Shown in pieces: positions 46,601-54,899 of a stretch of DNA of 64,000 nucleotides. The stretch comes from an uncultured Pseudomonadota bacterium (lineage in GTDB: Bacteria; Myxococcota_A; Bradymonadia; Bradymonadales; Bradymonadaceae). Position 1 is the first letter of the stretch. Each line of letters begins with the position of its first letter. Below the pieces are notes generated by a model. It was not told the origin of the DNA, ran no database searches, and was given only the letters and a program-made list of their open reading frames with translations. The stretch is from positions 1,364,001 through 1,428,000 of the forward strand of contig CAJXPB010000001.1 in the NCBI GenBank assembly GCA_913057905.1. Direction: 5' to 3'. The position numbers and the translations under genes were made by a program.

Positions 46601-48386
46601 AAACCGTATCGCCCGGTTTTCTGAACGGGTCACCCTGCTCGACGAACTTCCTCACGAGGTGCTGCAGGAGGGGGCGGACGCCGACATCGTGGAGGTTCCG
46701 CTTCAACGGTGGTTCCGCGATGAGTTGTTCCGAGACGCGGCGCTGCGTTTTGTGGAATTCAACGACCACGCCGAGCGCGGACTTCGCCGAAGTCTGGTCT
46801 CCTTGCGGGATGTCGAACAGATCCTCGACTTCAACCTGGGGAGCGGCCAACGACGGCTGAAGGGCGAAGGCGACTCCGAGCAGATGAACCAGATGGCCGA
46901 GGGCGGCCTCGACCGGGCGGCTTCGCGGCTGCGTGAGATCTCGGAGTCACTCTTGCGTGATGAAGTGGAACTTCGGCGCTGGACGATCCAGAAGATCTCA
47001 CGGGGCACCTGTCAGGTAGCCGGCCCCTTCCTGCGGGACGATGTCCGGGAGATCCCCGGTCGGCTTCAGAAACAGGCCGATTCGGCGCAGGAGCAGCCCG
47101 CCGCGGCCGCGCCTCTGGTGGAACCACTGCTTCAAGGTTGGCGCGCGATGGGAAGCCGCATCGGCGAGTGGACCGGCCAATTCGCCAGCGAAATGCGCGA
47201 GACCCTCGCCGAGGATACACCGGCCCCCACCAACGATCAGGTCCGCCAGCGGCTTCAGAAGCGGCCGACGGAGAACGCGGAACTCCCCATCATCTATCGG
47301 CGGCTCTTCTCTCCGAACCCCGTCGATATTCCGGAGTTCTATATACGCCGTCCCTCGCTGGAGTCGGCATGCATGCAGGCCGCTGAGCGGTGGTTCGGCC
47401 ACGATCATGCCTCGGTGCTCGTCTACGGGGACCGCGGCATGGGCAAACGGACGCTGGTCAAACACCTGCTTCCGTTGCGGTTATTCGACCAGTATCCGGA
47501 TCTCCAGGAAGAGCAAGTCGTCACGGTCCAGTTGGGAAAGCGCGTCGAATCCGAAGCCGAACTCGGCAAGGTCCTGTCGCAGCTTGTCGAAGGCGACAGC
47601 GTCACCTCCCTGGAGACCCTCGCCGGGCGTCTCCGCAACGATGGACGACGCCGGGTCGTGTTTCTGGAGGACGCCGCCCACCTCTTCTCGCGCACCAGTC
47701 AGGGACTGGAATTGACGGGTCGATTTCTACAGTTCGTCAGCAACACCTCCGACCAGATCCTGTGGTACGTCATGTTGGGCAAACCGGCGGCGACACTTCT
47801 GGATACCGCCCTGGACCTGTTCGACTACTTTACCCACACCCTGGAACTGGAGCCGTTCGAGCAGGACGATCTGCAAGAGATGATCATGGCTCGCCACCGT
47901 GTAAGCGGGTTTCGCCTGGAGTTCGAGCCGCCCGAGCCGCGTATCCTCGATCGTGTGCGCCATCCGGTGGATACCGCCGACCGGGTGCGACACCCCGAAC
48001 GCGCCTACTTCGAGCGGCTGGGCCATCTCAGCGGCGGCAACCCGATGCTGGCGCTGCTGTACTGGCTCGAGTCGGTCCGCCCGGACCCGGAGGACGACAC
48101 CCTGTTTCGCGTCGACCCGTTGCCTCGCCGGGAACTTCCGATGTCGGCGGCGCTGTCGCTGAGACAGAAGCTACTGATCGCGACGGTCGTCCAGCACAGC
48201 ACCGTCTCGACGCAACGGGCGGCGACAGTGGTCAACGCCGAACAGAGTGAAGTTCAGGTCGAACTGAACCACCTGGAGCGCCTCGGCTTTGTCGAGACCA
48301 TGCCGGGTCGTCGTGACATCTACCGCATGCGAGCATTCGCCGAGCCGCTGGTGACGCGCGAATTTCGCAGGGAGAATCTGCTGTGA
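43653..48386 (+). CDS. CPA-type antiporter fused to a large soluble region with C-terminal P-loop ATPase and winged helix
   Basis: 1577 residues. Residues 1-436 are a CPA2-like antiporter with about 12 TM segments: GEFFKRIRLPSLLGYIVAG, TMGGGELKMDDL, MSPAATLAIIQESNAKGRF, VVIVADLLLV (Asp kept), FFSRGGVDLVLAGLL. Residues 437-1200 are acidic, helical and Arg-rich, with long coiled-coil-like stretches and a Pro/Ser/Asp linker near 725-760; no domain recognised. Residues about 1207-1577 are an AAA/STAND-like ATPase: Walker A GDRGMGKRT (G1259-T1267), Walker B VVFLED (D1340), HLSGGNPML, then a winged helix from about 1497. The residue after the P-loop Lys is Arg, where Ser/Thr binds Mg, so hydrolysis may be weak or lost. 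The TGA overlaps the next GTG. Confidence 0.78.
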   Translation: MWQLITILVLFGLMGGLSYLPTPDPTNLVAATGFVLLAAFTMGEFFKRIRLPSLLGYIVAGIVFGPELAEMFASEGSQSLALLPRDLTDGDKLAYVQILTVGVIGTMGGGELKMDDLEGQLPTIMKIVGLTFVMIVPFSAAAVYGLATYAPEFVPFLQGVPTTTKIAVSVLFGVFGFAMSPAATLAIIQESNAKGRFTSLVLGVVIVADLLLVASYLLTFAFSEIVIETGSLAWDPVLAALPTIGAEFMWALVIGAVTGLLFILYFRFVAREMIFFTVGTIFATSYVCDVLHAEKLLAFITAGFLVQNLSKHGHDMIEALERISLPVFVVYFTIKAAGLNLQGVIDFIVLTGVLTVVRTGAIWVAVKKLLPKLTPSLRPDYKRYLWVSFFSRGGVDLVLAGLLASQTGPGWGWTTEFQAVIMAIVAFHLIGGPPLLKLALDGVGETSDADEKAEEQSQTPLGDQVDIDVAELLHHPFPSANVDDPELTEHLDELRDAYTRVFRRRLLHPVRQHNQQVQQITERVESQLKDAFEDLDAALKRFDPQEESLDKLAKTIRKRHMRFRQGIQPQVELIEQLDTTPINPGAMGELLEELRGMEGFETHYRVDWGSEMLQAGPEDSAGTRAVKFSRRLYDYVMGGGSRIVPLGRLWRYFVELSVPERLARAAQETCNRDERFWFEFGEHIRRVDQLYERVYLVLEYARSEDIQSNGERSNYEDASPDESTFDASMMLPMSASPPWIPFSDEARRADISDFADIPSLVDVDEEETEGNEVDLEADAREWARRARQVVQQSREQFEERADYLGHERSAIRRAELERYTLAMRGPYADFLDGIARAGTIELPAFRYRPSSKFDPARRAENRLLERLNRHTDIIDGYRGWIVVDQQLILFLHWFDDYRDRIIGVLEREIREKCLQALRHLQSRCTERPQALSEEGGDDADIDWETWLSEQIAPSLERARQALNSSLAELSQGRATRQLLDVLENRIARFSERVTLLDELPHEVLQEGADADIVEVPLQRWFRDELFRDAALRFVEFNDHAERGLRRSLVSLRDVEQILDFNLGSGQRRLKGEGDSEQMNQMAEGGLDRAASRLREISESLLRDEVELRRWTIQKISRGTCQVAGPFLRDDVREIPGRLQKQADSAQEQPAAAAPLVEPLLQGWRAMGSRIGEWTGQFASEMRETLAEDTPAPTNDQVRQRLQKRPTENAELPIIYRRLFSPNPVDIPEFYIRRPSLESACMQAAERWFGHDHASVLVYGDRGMGKRTLVKHLLPLRLFDQYPDLQEEQVVTVQLGKRVESEAELGKVLSQLVEGDSVTSLETLAGRLRNDGRRRVVFLEDAAHLFSRTSQGLELTGRFLQFVSNTSDQILWYVMLGKPAATLLDTALDLFDYFTHTLELEPFEQDDLQEMIMARHRVSGFRLEFEPPEPRILDRVRHPVDTADRVRHPERAYFERLGHLSGGNPMLALLYWLESVRPDPEDDTLFRVDPLPRRELPMSAALSLRQKLLIATVVQHSTVSTQRAATVVNAEQSEVQVELNHLERLGFVETMPGRRDIYRMRAFAEPLVTREFRRENLL

Positions 48387-49099
48387 TTACCACGACACCA
48401 CTGTTGGCCCTGCTGATCATCGGCCTCACTGTCGCAATGGGATGGGGGTTTTACCGGCTGTCGACCATCGATCTGTTCGAACGGCTGCGGCCCTATCTGT
48501 TGTTGGGCCTCATCGGCTCGTGGGGCGTCGCCGTGGCCGAAGCGGCCTTCGCGGTCGCCTACGCCATCACGCCCCACTGGGTGCCTCTGTGGCTGTTCGT
48601 GCTGGGCGTCATTGCCCTGACCAACCTCGAGTGGCTTCGCAACCTGATGGCCGGGCTCCAACTCGCCTTCGAGGGGCAATTCGACACCGGTGATTCGGTG
48701 CGCATCGGCGAGCTGGAAGGCGAGATCATCGGTCTTGGGCTGCGGGCGACGCGGGTGCGGGGCGTCGACGGTCAGGTCCACGAGGTCCCCAATCAGCGGC
48801 TGACCACCGACGAGGTCACTGACCTCGCCGGTGAGGGGGATTGCGCCTGTGAATTGACGGTGACCGTCCCCGACCACATGCCCACCGAGCGGGCCCGGCG
48901 CATGGCGCGTCAGGCCGCAGCTTTGACCCCATTGGCCTCGCCGCGCCACTCTCCAGAGGTCTTCACACAGACCGATGACCCCGCCGGTGGCACGATTCAC
49001 CTGCGCATCCGCGGCTACGCCTTCGATCCAACCTATCAGGAACACTACCGCTCCGACGTCACGGCCCGCCTCCTGCAGGCCTTCGAGCGGGAACGCTAG
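48383..49099 (+). CDS. MscS-type small-conductance mechanosensitive channel
   Basis: 238 residues from GTG 48383, which overlaps the stop of the antiporter-ATPase gene by 4 bp (GTGA). Three TM segments (LLALLIIGLTVAMGWGFY, LLGLIGSWGVAVAEAAFAV, LWLFVLGVIALTNLEW) end in the pore-lining position, then the MscS beta domain: GDSVRIGELEGEIIGLGLR and HEVPNQRLTTDEV. The C-terminal alpha/beta part is short. MscS releases solutes on osmotic downshift, and its place in this operon suggests volume or ion homeostasis. Confidence 0.82.
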   Translation: MITTTPLLALLIIGLTVAMGWGFYRLSTIDLFERLRPYLLLGLIGSWGVAVAEAAFAVAYAITPHWVPLWLFVLGVIALTNLEWLRNLMAGLQLAFEGQFDTGDSVRIGELEGEIIGLGLRATRVRGVDGQVHEVPNQRLTTDEVTDLAGEGDCACELTVTVPDHMPTERARRMARQAAALTPLASPRHSPEVFTQTDDPAGGTIHLRIRGYAFDPTYQEHYRSDVTARLLQAFERER

Positions 49100-49104
49100 G
49101 CGGC

Positions 49105-49941
49105 TCAGTCCTCTTCAGCGCGCTCGGCCCGAAACAACAGCGGCCGCGACGGTGCCGCATCCAGCGCAAAGTCGGGCACCTGAATGTCGACGAAGCAGGC
49201 CCCCTCTTCGACTTCACTCGGGACCGTCGCCATCTCGGTGACCGTTCTGGGGCTCGGCTCCGCGGGCAACTGCGTCAACTCCGAGGGGACCCCGAAGAAG
49301 GCGTGATGATTCGGGAGTGTGCCTCCGTCGTCCTCGCGGTCGATCGACGGAAGATCAACTAACAGATGGCGGACGTCGTGGACGAGCATCAGATCGACGG
49401 CATCGGAGGTCAGGTACGGCGGGTTCGACCCGCTCCAGCGGTGCGAACCCGGGTCGTCGACGTGCCCAGTCCGCAGCACCAGGGCGCGCCGAAAACACTC
49501 CGGCGAATCGGCGCGTCCCAGTGCCCGATGCAGCGAGCGCCGGCTGACGACCCAGTCGTGCCCGTCGCCGTCGCCGAAGTATTCGTCCCCCGAGTCGCCG
49601 AGCCGCTCCGGGGTCACGGTGGCCACCGTCGCGGGTATCAAGGCCGAGTGGAGCCGATCGGCGACCGGCACCCGCTCATCGACGATGTGACCGACACATT
49701 CGGTGTGCGTTCCGTTTCCGTGTGGATACAGGGTGACCCCGCTGCAATTGCAACTGCCTCCCTGACGCGTATCTCCCACAAATCCGTCGGCACGAACCGG
49801 AGACGCCGTGGCCTCCGGCATGCCGAAGGCGTTCGGCTGTGGACCGTCGAAGCGCAGTTGAATCGACAGTGGAATACCGGCGTCGAGATCGAGCCGGTAC
49901 CGACCCGCCCGGGTGGAAACCGTGGCTTCGAGCATCGTCAT
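49105..49941 (-). CDS. kynB: Kynurenine formamidase (cyclase family)
   Basis: 278 residues from ATG 49941. Converts N-formylkynurenine to kynurenine and formate. The cyclase-family metal motif is HGNGTHTECVGHI; the later acid residues lie in VDLPSIDREDDGGTLPNHHAFF. Length and motifs fit KynB-type metal-dependent formamidases. The start overlaps the stop of the 3-hydroxyanthranilate dioxygenase gene (ATGA), so it is the second gene of that transcript. Confidence 0.82.
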   Translation of the reverse strand: MTMLEATVSTRAGRYRLDLDAGIPLSIQLRFDGPQPNAFGMPEATASPVRADGFVGDTRQGGSCNCSGVTLYPHGNGTHTECVGHIVDERVPVADRLHSALIPATVATVTPERLGDSGDEYFGDGDGHDWVVSRRSLHRALGRADSPECFRRALVLRTGHVDDPGSHRWSGSNPPYLTSDAVDLMLVHDVRHLLVDLPSIDREDDGGTLPNHHAFFGVPSELTQLPAEPSPRTVTEMATVPSEVEEGACFVDIQVPDFALDAAPSRPLLFRAERAEED

Positions 49942-50456
49942 GCGCTCTCCGGCTCGAGGTAATGACCGCAATCGGGACAGGTCCGTTTGTCGTCGTCGTC
50001 CCAAAAACTCTGAATCGCCGATTTTAGCTCCTCGACGATATCGGTCAGATGGAACCAATCCTCGTAGACGACCCCGCCACATTCGTCACAGTACCAACGC
50101 AGGCCATCTTCGGCCTCGTCAGCTCGATGGTGCTCGACGACGATGCCGACGGTCCCTTCGGGGCGTTGCGGTGAGTGAGGGATCCCGGCCGGCAGCAGGA
50201 AGATTTCGCCGGGTCCGATCTCGACGTCCCGGAATTCCCCGTCCTCGACGATCTTCAACGTCATCGTCCCCTCGATCTGATAGAAGAACTCGTCATCGGG
50301 GTCGATATGGTAGTCCTTGCGCTGATTGGGGCCTCCCACCGCAAAGACCATGAAGTTTTGATCCTCGTAGATCTCCTTGTTGCCCACCGGAGGTTCGAGT
50401 TCATCGCGGTGGTCGTCGATCCAGGTCCGAAGGTCGATCGGTCCTCGCAATGTCAT
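49938..50456 (-). CDS. nbaC: 3-hydroxyanthranilate 3,4-dioxygenase
   Basis: 172 residues, the bacterial HAAO length. Cleaves 3-hydroxyanthranilate to the precursor of quinolinate. The cupin metal site is in YHIDPDDEFFYQIEG and the second His in LPAGIPHSPQR; C-terminal CxxC pairs YCDECGG and CPDCGHY bind a rubredoxin-like iron, as in bacterial enzymes. It is divergent from kynureninase, with about 175 bp between starts. Confidence 0.95.
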   Translation of the reverse strand: MTLRGPIDLRTWIDDHRDELEPPVGNKEIYEDQNFMVFAVGGPNQRKDYHIDPDDEFFYQIEGTMTLKIVEDGEFRDVEIGPGEIFLLPAGIPHSPQRPEGTVGIVVEHHRADEAEDGLRWYCDECGGVVYEDWFHLTDIVEELKSAIQSFWDDDDKRTCPDCGHYLEPESA

Positions 50457-50631
50457 AGCTACCTCGCCTTGAAGTTACGCCGTACAGTCAACGGGAAGAC
50501 TCCGCGTTGCTGACTAGCGAACATGAGCACGACAGTCGGGCAAAAAAGGTTTCGCGCACTTGCTCCCCCCTCGCAGACGTCCTATTGACGCGTGGGTATG
50601 CACCGTCCCCTTTCAGAAGAGCCCGGATACG
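50457..50631. promoter_or_regulatory. Shared divergent promoter region of the kynurenine genes
   Basis: 175 bp between the divergent starts of the dioxygenase and kynureninase. No clear -10/-35 pair or long palindrome is seen. By position it must drive both transcripts, so it is the likely site of joint control. Confidence 0.45.
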
Positions 50632-51915
50632 ATGGATTTTAGCACACTTCGAGACGAGGCCGAGCGCAGAGACCGCCACGACCCCCTCTCCGAGTTGCGC
50701 GACGAGTTCGTGTTTCCCAGCGGGCCCGACGGAGAACGGGCCGTCTATTTTTGCGGAAATTCCCTGGGCCTCCAGCCGCGTCGGGCCCGCGACATCGTCG
50801 ATCGTGAGATGGACGAGTGGGCCGAGATGGCGGTCGACGGCCATTTCGACGGCGAACAGGCGTGGACGAGCTACCACGAGAACCTCGCCGGCCCAATGAG
50901 TCGCATCGTCGGAGCCTCCGAAGAGGAGGTCGTCGTCATGAACACGTTGACGACCAACCTCCACTTCATGCTCGTGTCCTTCTACCGACCCGATCGCGAT
51001 CGCTACAAGATCATCATGGAAGGTGGGGCCTTTCCCTCCGACGAATACGCTTTCAAAAGCCAGGCAAAGTTCCACGGATACGACCCGGAGGAGGCGGTCG
51101 TTCACGTGCAGCCCCGAGACGGCGAGGCGACCCTCCGCACCGAAGACATCCTGGAGGCGATCGAAGAACACGGCGACGAGACAGCTCTCGTCTGCCTCTC
51201 CGGCCTCCAGTATTACACGGGTCAGGTCTTCGACATGCAGACGATCACCCAAAAGGCCCGGGATGTGGGAGCGAAGGTCGGCTGGGACCTCGCCCACGCC
51301 GTCGGGAACGCCCAGCTGAACCTGCACGACTGGGGACCGGACTTCGCCGTCTGGTGCACCTACAAGTATCTCAATGGAGGGCCCGGTTCGGTGGCCGGGT
51401 GTTTCGTCCACGAACGCTGGTCCGAGGCCTTCGACTTGCCGCGTTTTGCCGGCTGGTGGGGAAACAAGCCGGAGACCCGATTCGACATGAAGCCGGAATT
51501 CGATCCCGCCCCAGGGGCCGCCGGCTGGCAGGTCTCGAACGCTCCGATACTGTCGATGGCTCCACTCGAGGCGTCCCTCGAGCTATTCGACCGAGCCGGC
51601 ATGGAGAATCTGCGCGAAAAGTCGAAGGACCTGACCGGCTGGATGCTCGAGCTCATCGACAGGATGCCCGATCAGCCCTTCGAGATCCTGACGCCACGAG
51701 CACCGGAGGCGCGCGGCTGTCAGCTCTCGATCCGCACGCCCGCAGAGCATGGCGACGAGGGCGGCCGAGCCCTTTACCGAGCACTTCGCGAGGGCGGCGT
51801 GGTCTGCGATTACCGAGAACCCCGGGTGATCCGCGTGGCGCCCACACCGATGTACAATTCTTACACGGACGTCTGGCGTTTCTGCCGGATCCTCTACGAG
51901 TTCGTCGACGGATGA
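50632..51915 (+). CDS. kynU: Kynureninase
   Basis: 427 residues from ATG 50632. PLP enzyme that splits 3-hydroxykynurenine to 3-hydroxyanthranilate and alanine. Signatures: VYFCGNSLGLQPRRARD, TTNLHFMLVSFY, DLAHAVGNAQLNLHDW, and the Schiff-base Lys in WCTYKYLNGGPGS. Start chosen because the residues before it have no kynureninase character; an upstream in-frame TTG at 50560 is rejected. The monooxygenase gene starts 34 bp downstream. Confidence 0.94.
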   Translation: MDFSTLRDEAERRDRHDPLSELRDEFVFPSGPDGERAVYFCGNSLGLQPRRARDIVDREMDEWAEMAVDGHFDGEQAWTSYHENLAGPMSRIVGASEEEVVVMNTLTTNLHFMLVSFYRPDRDRYKIIMEGGAFPSDEYAFKSQAKFHGYDPEEAVVHVQPRDGEATLRTEDILEAIEEHGDETALVCLSGLQYYTGQVFDMQTITQKARDVGAKVGWDLAHAVGNAQLNLHDWGPDFAVWCTYKYLNGGPGSVAGCFVHERWSEAFDLPRFAGWWGNKPETRFDMKPEFDPAPGAAGWQVSNAPILSMAPLEASLELFDRAGMENLREKSKDLTGWMLELIDRMPDQPFEILTPRAPEARGCQLSIRTPAEHGDEGGRALYRALREGGVVCDYREPRVIRVAPTPMYNSYTDVWRFCRILYEFVDG

Positions 51916-51949
51916 CGGGCTCGACTCTTCCGACCGTCAACTCTTGCCC

Positions 51950-53284
51950 ATGGCTTCTGACTCCTCTTCATCCTCACGACATGTGACCGTCGTCGGGGCC
52001 GCCCTCACCGGCGCCACGATGGCGATCTATCTGGCTCGCCGCGGCCACTCCGTCGAGCTGTACGAGATGCGCCCCGACATCCGCGCGGCCGACGTCACCG
52101 AAGGCCGGTCCATCAACCTCGCTCTGTCGACCCGCGGGTTGCATGCCCTGGAGTCGATCGGCCTCGCCGACGCCGCCCGGGAGCTGTGCATCCCGATGCA
52201 CGGACGGATGATCCATTCGCCGGAGGGGGATCTTTCGTTTCAGCCCTACGGCCAGGAGGGACAGCACATCAATTCGGTGTCGCGCTCGGATCTGACCGAA
52301 TTGCTCGTCGAGGCGGCCGACCAGCGGCCAAACATCGACCTCGCTTTTCGGCGCAAATGTGTGGATGTCGACCTCGACAACCCGGCGGTCACATTCGAGG
52401 ATCTCGAGGAGGGCGGCCATCAGACCGTCGAGACCGACCTCGTCGTCGGCGCCGATGGGGCGTATTCGGCCGTCCGAGAATCGCTCAGCGACACCGAGGG
52501 CTTCCGCGAAGAACAGTCGTACCTGGACCACGGCTACAAGGAGCTCCGGATTCCGCCGGCCGACGACGGCGACTGGAGATTCGACCCGCACGCCCTGCAC
52601 ATCTGGCCGCGCCACGACTTCATGTTTATCGCGTTGCCGAATCCTGATGGGAGTTTCACGGGCACGGTGTTTCTGCCATACGAGGGCGAGACGAGCTTTG
52701 AATCACTCGAGGGGTCGGGCCGGGTCCGCGAATTCTTCGAACGGCAGTTCGGTGATTTAATCGGACATCTTCCGGACCTCGAGGAGCAATTCGAGGACAA
52801 CCCCACCAGCCCACTGGTGACGATTCGCTGTGAGCCGTTTCACTACGACGGCTCCGTGGTCCTCGCCGGCGATGCCGCCCACGCCATCGTCCCCTTCTAT
52901 GGGCAGGGCATGAACGCCTCATTCGAGGATTGCTTTATCTTCGACGACTTACTCGACAAGTTTGATGACAACTTTGACCGCGCCCTGCCGGCCTTCAGTC
53001 AGCGTCGGAAACCCGACGCCGACGCGATCGCCGAACTCGCCCTCTACAATTACGTGGAGATGCGGTCGAAGGTCGCCGAAGAGAACTTCCTGTTGCGAAA
53101 ACGTCTGGAACGAACCCTCCAGAAGGCGTTTCCGCGGGCCTGGCAGCCGCTGTACTCGATGGTTACCTTCTCGACGATGCCGTACGCCGAGGCGAAGGAC
53201 CGGGCCGAGCAGCAAGAAAAATTGATGGACGCCCTCCTCCCGGAGAGCGTCCTGAATGTCATCGGCCGGGTAATCAACCCCTGA
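51950..53284 (+). CDS. kmo: Kynurenine 3-monooxygenase
   Basis: 444 residues. FAD-dependent aromatic hydroxylase that makes 3-hydroxykynurenine with NADPH and O2. N-terminal dinucleotide site VVGAALTGATMAIYLARRG, the DG motif VVGADGAYSAVRE, and the FAD GD motif GDAAHAIVPFYGQGMNASFED are all clear. The C-terminal part is helical, as in KMOs. Two bp after its stop lies the convergent stop of the sulfatase-fold gene. Confidence 0.93.
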   Translation: MASDSSSSSRHVTVVGAALTGATMAIYLARRGHSVELYEMRPDIRAADVTEGRSINLALSTRGLHALESIGLADAARELCIPMHGRMIHSPEGDLSFQPYGQEGQHINSVSRSDLTELLVEAADQRPNIDLAFRRKCVDVDLDNPAVTFEDLEEGGHQTVETDLVVGADGAYSAVRESLSDTEGFREEQSYLDHGYKELRIPPADDGDWRFDPHALHIWPRHDFMFIALPNPDGSFTGTVFLPYEGETSFESLEGSGRVREFFERQFGDLIGHLPDLEEQFEDNPTSPLVTIRCEPFHYDGSVVLAGDAAHAIVPFYGQGMNASFEDCFIFDDLLDKFDDNFDRALPAFSQRRKPDADAIAELALYNYVEMRSKVAEENFLLRKRLERTLQKAFPRAWQPLYSMVTFSTMPYAEAKDRAEQQEKLMDALLPESVLNVIGRVINP

Positions 53285-53286
53285 CC

Positions 53287-54666
53287 CTACAGCGAGTTCA
53301 TCTCCAGCACGTTGCGTGAGAACGTCTCGTAGTGGTCGTACTGGTGGCGCAACGCCTTCCGTCGCTCGCCGGGAACATCGATTTCCTCGATGGGGTCGAC
53401 GTCATCGGGCAGCGTCTGAAACGTCGTCTCAGGGTGGCCGTTGGCGATACGACTCGACAGCCACTTGTCGTTTCGGCGGATGTATTTGGTGTCATCGTCC
53501 AGAAACGCAAACTGGTTGAACCGATACTTGTTCAGGGTCTTCCCGTCGCGGTTGTACCAGTAGCTCTCCAGCATCGGCTCGGAGCGTTCGGGTTCGTCCA
53601 CCAGGTCGATCCCCTCGTCGTCGGAGACCCCGCTTCTCCGCAGAATCGTGCCGTAGAGGTCCCGCATCGAGATCCGATCCTCGATGGTCCCCGGCTCGTC
53701 CTGACCGGGATCGAGAATCCAGAGTGGCACCCGGTTTCCGGCATCGGTGACATTGCTGAAGTGGTACTGCCACCCCTGCTCCCCGTGGTTGTCGCCGTGG
53801 TCCGAACAGAAGATCACCAGATTGTCCTGGTCCTCGTGCATCCGGCGGACGAAGGTGTCGGCCTTGGGCGCAAACCGTCTCCACGCCTCCTGTTGGCGGC
53901 GTCGCAGGACCTCGAGCATATCCGGTGAGACGTACTCCTTTTCGCTGACCAACCGGGTTTGGTTGGCGTAGTGGAACAGGGAGTACAGCTCGCGGAGTTT
54001 CTCGATGAAGTGTTCCTGCGAGGTCTTGAAGGTCTCATCGATGTGGTAGGGGAAGTGGGTCTCCATCAGGTTGACGAAGATGAAGACCGGGTGACCCTGA
54101 CGGTTGTACTCCTCGACGATATTCGCCGATTGCTCGAACTGTTCGTCGGCGTTCGATTGCATCCAGACCCGCGCGGCCTCGACGTCGTCGGACATCTGGC
54201 CCATCACGAAGTCTTCGGTATCGGTGAAGAGCTTGCGGCGGACGCGCGCCTTGGTCGCAAGCGCGAGGATCGTATCGAGCGCCCGGTGGCGCCGATTGGC
54301 CGTCTTCCAGATCCGCTCGACCCGGTCGAAGCCGCGATCCAGCCCGAAGATGTGCGTGGTCACAGGGTTCGCGGTGACCTGGACAGTCCGATACCCCGCG
54401 TCACGCATTTTTTCGGCCAGCGTCGGGAGCGACTCGCCGATCATGCGTGTCTGCGTGGTCGCCCCGTGCTCATGCGGGAGCAACCCCGTGAACATCGACG
54501 ACGTCGCCGGAAGGGTCCAGGAACCGGCCGAACGGGCCTGTCGAAAGCCCGTCCCATGCTCTTGAATATAGGGGATGCCCTGATGCTCGCGGGCATCGGC
54601 CATCACCGAGTCGTAGCGCAGACTGTCGGCGACGACGAAGACAATATTTTCGGGCTTGTCGGTCAT
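53287..54666 (-). CDS. Sulfatase-fold hydrolase (alkaline phosphatase superfamily), Thr in place of formylglycine Cys
   Basis: 459 residues from ATG 54666 (GAGGT upstream). Metal-site elements NIVFVVADSLRYDS at the start and FCSDHGDNHGEQG. The nucleophile loop is SWTLPATSSMFTGLLPHEHG: aligning to CxPSRxxxxTG places Thr (in TLPAT) at the usual Cys/Ser position, so a formylglycine sulfatase is unlikely; a phosphatase, phosphodiesterase or phosphotransferase is more probable. No N-terminal signal or TM is visible, so it is cytoplasmic. The 233 bp upstream has an inverted repeat CAGGT-ATCG-ACCTG (54772-54785). Confidence 0.72.
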   Translation of the reverse strand: MTDKPENIVFVVADSLRYDSVMADAREHQGIPYIQEHGTGFRQARSAGSWTLPATSSMFTGLLPHEHGATTQTRMIGESLPTLAEKMRDAGYRTVQVTANPVTTHIFGLDRGFDRVERIWKTANRRHRALDTILALATKARVRRKLFTDTEDFVMGQMSDDVEAARVWMQSNADEQFEQSANIVEEYNRQGHPVFIFVNLMETHFPYHIDETFKTSQEHFIEKLRELYSLFHYANQTRLVSEKEYVSPDMLEVLRRRQQEAWRRFAPKADTFVRRMHEDQDNLVIFCSDHGDNHGEQGWQYHFSNVTDAGNRVPLWILDPGQDEPGTIEDRISMRDLYGTILRRSGVSDDEGIDLVDEPERSEPMLESYWYNRDGKTLNKYRFNQFAFLDDDTKYIRRNDKWLSSRIANGHPETTFQTLPDDVDPIEEIDVPGERRKALRHQYDHYETFSRNVLEMNSL

Positions 54667-54899
54667 AGAGTGACCTCGGTCCTCATCGCGACCCCGCACA
54701 TCCCCCGGTTTTGGGCGGTCGGTCGCGGGATATCGATGTCAGTAGGATCAATAGGTACAGACGGGCGGTGGCAGGTATCGACCTGTAACATGTCCGTGGG
54801 CCGGAGTGCTGCCAATAGTCGAACCGCTCCTGGCGCTGAGACGTTAGCACACGATACTGAGACGGCAAACAGGGGAAAATCCGTTGATTTGTGCCGGTC

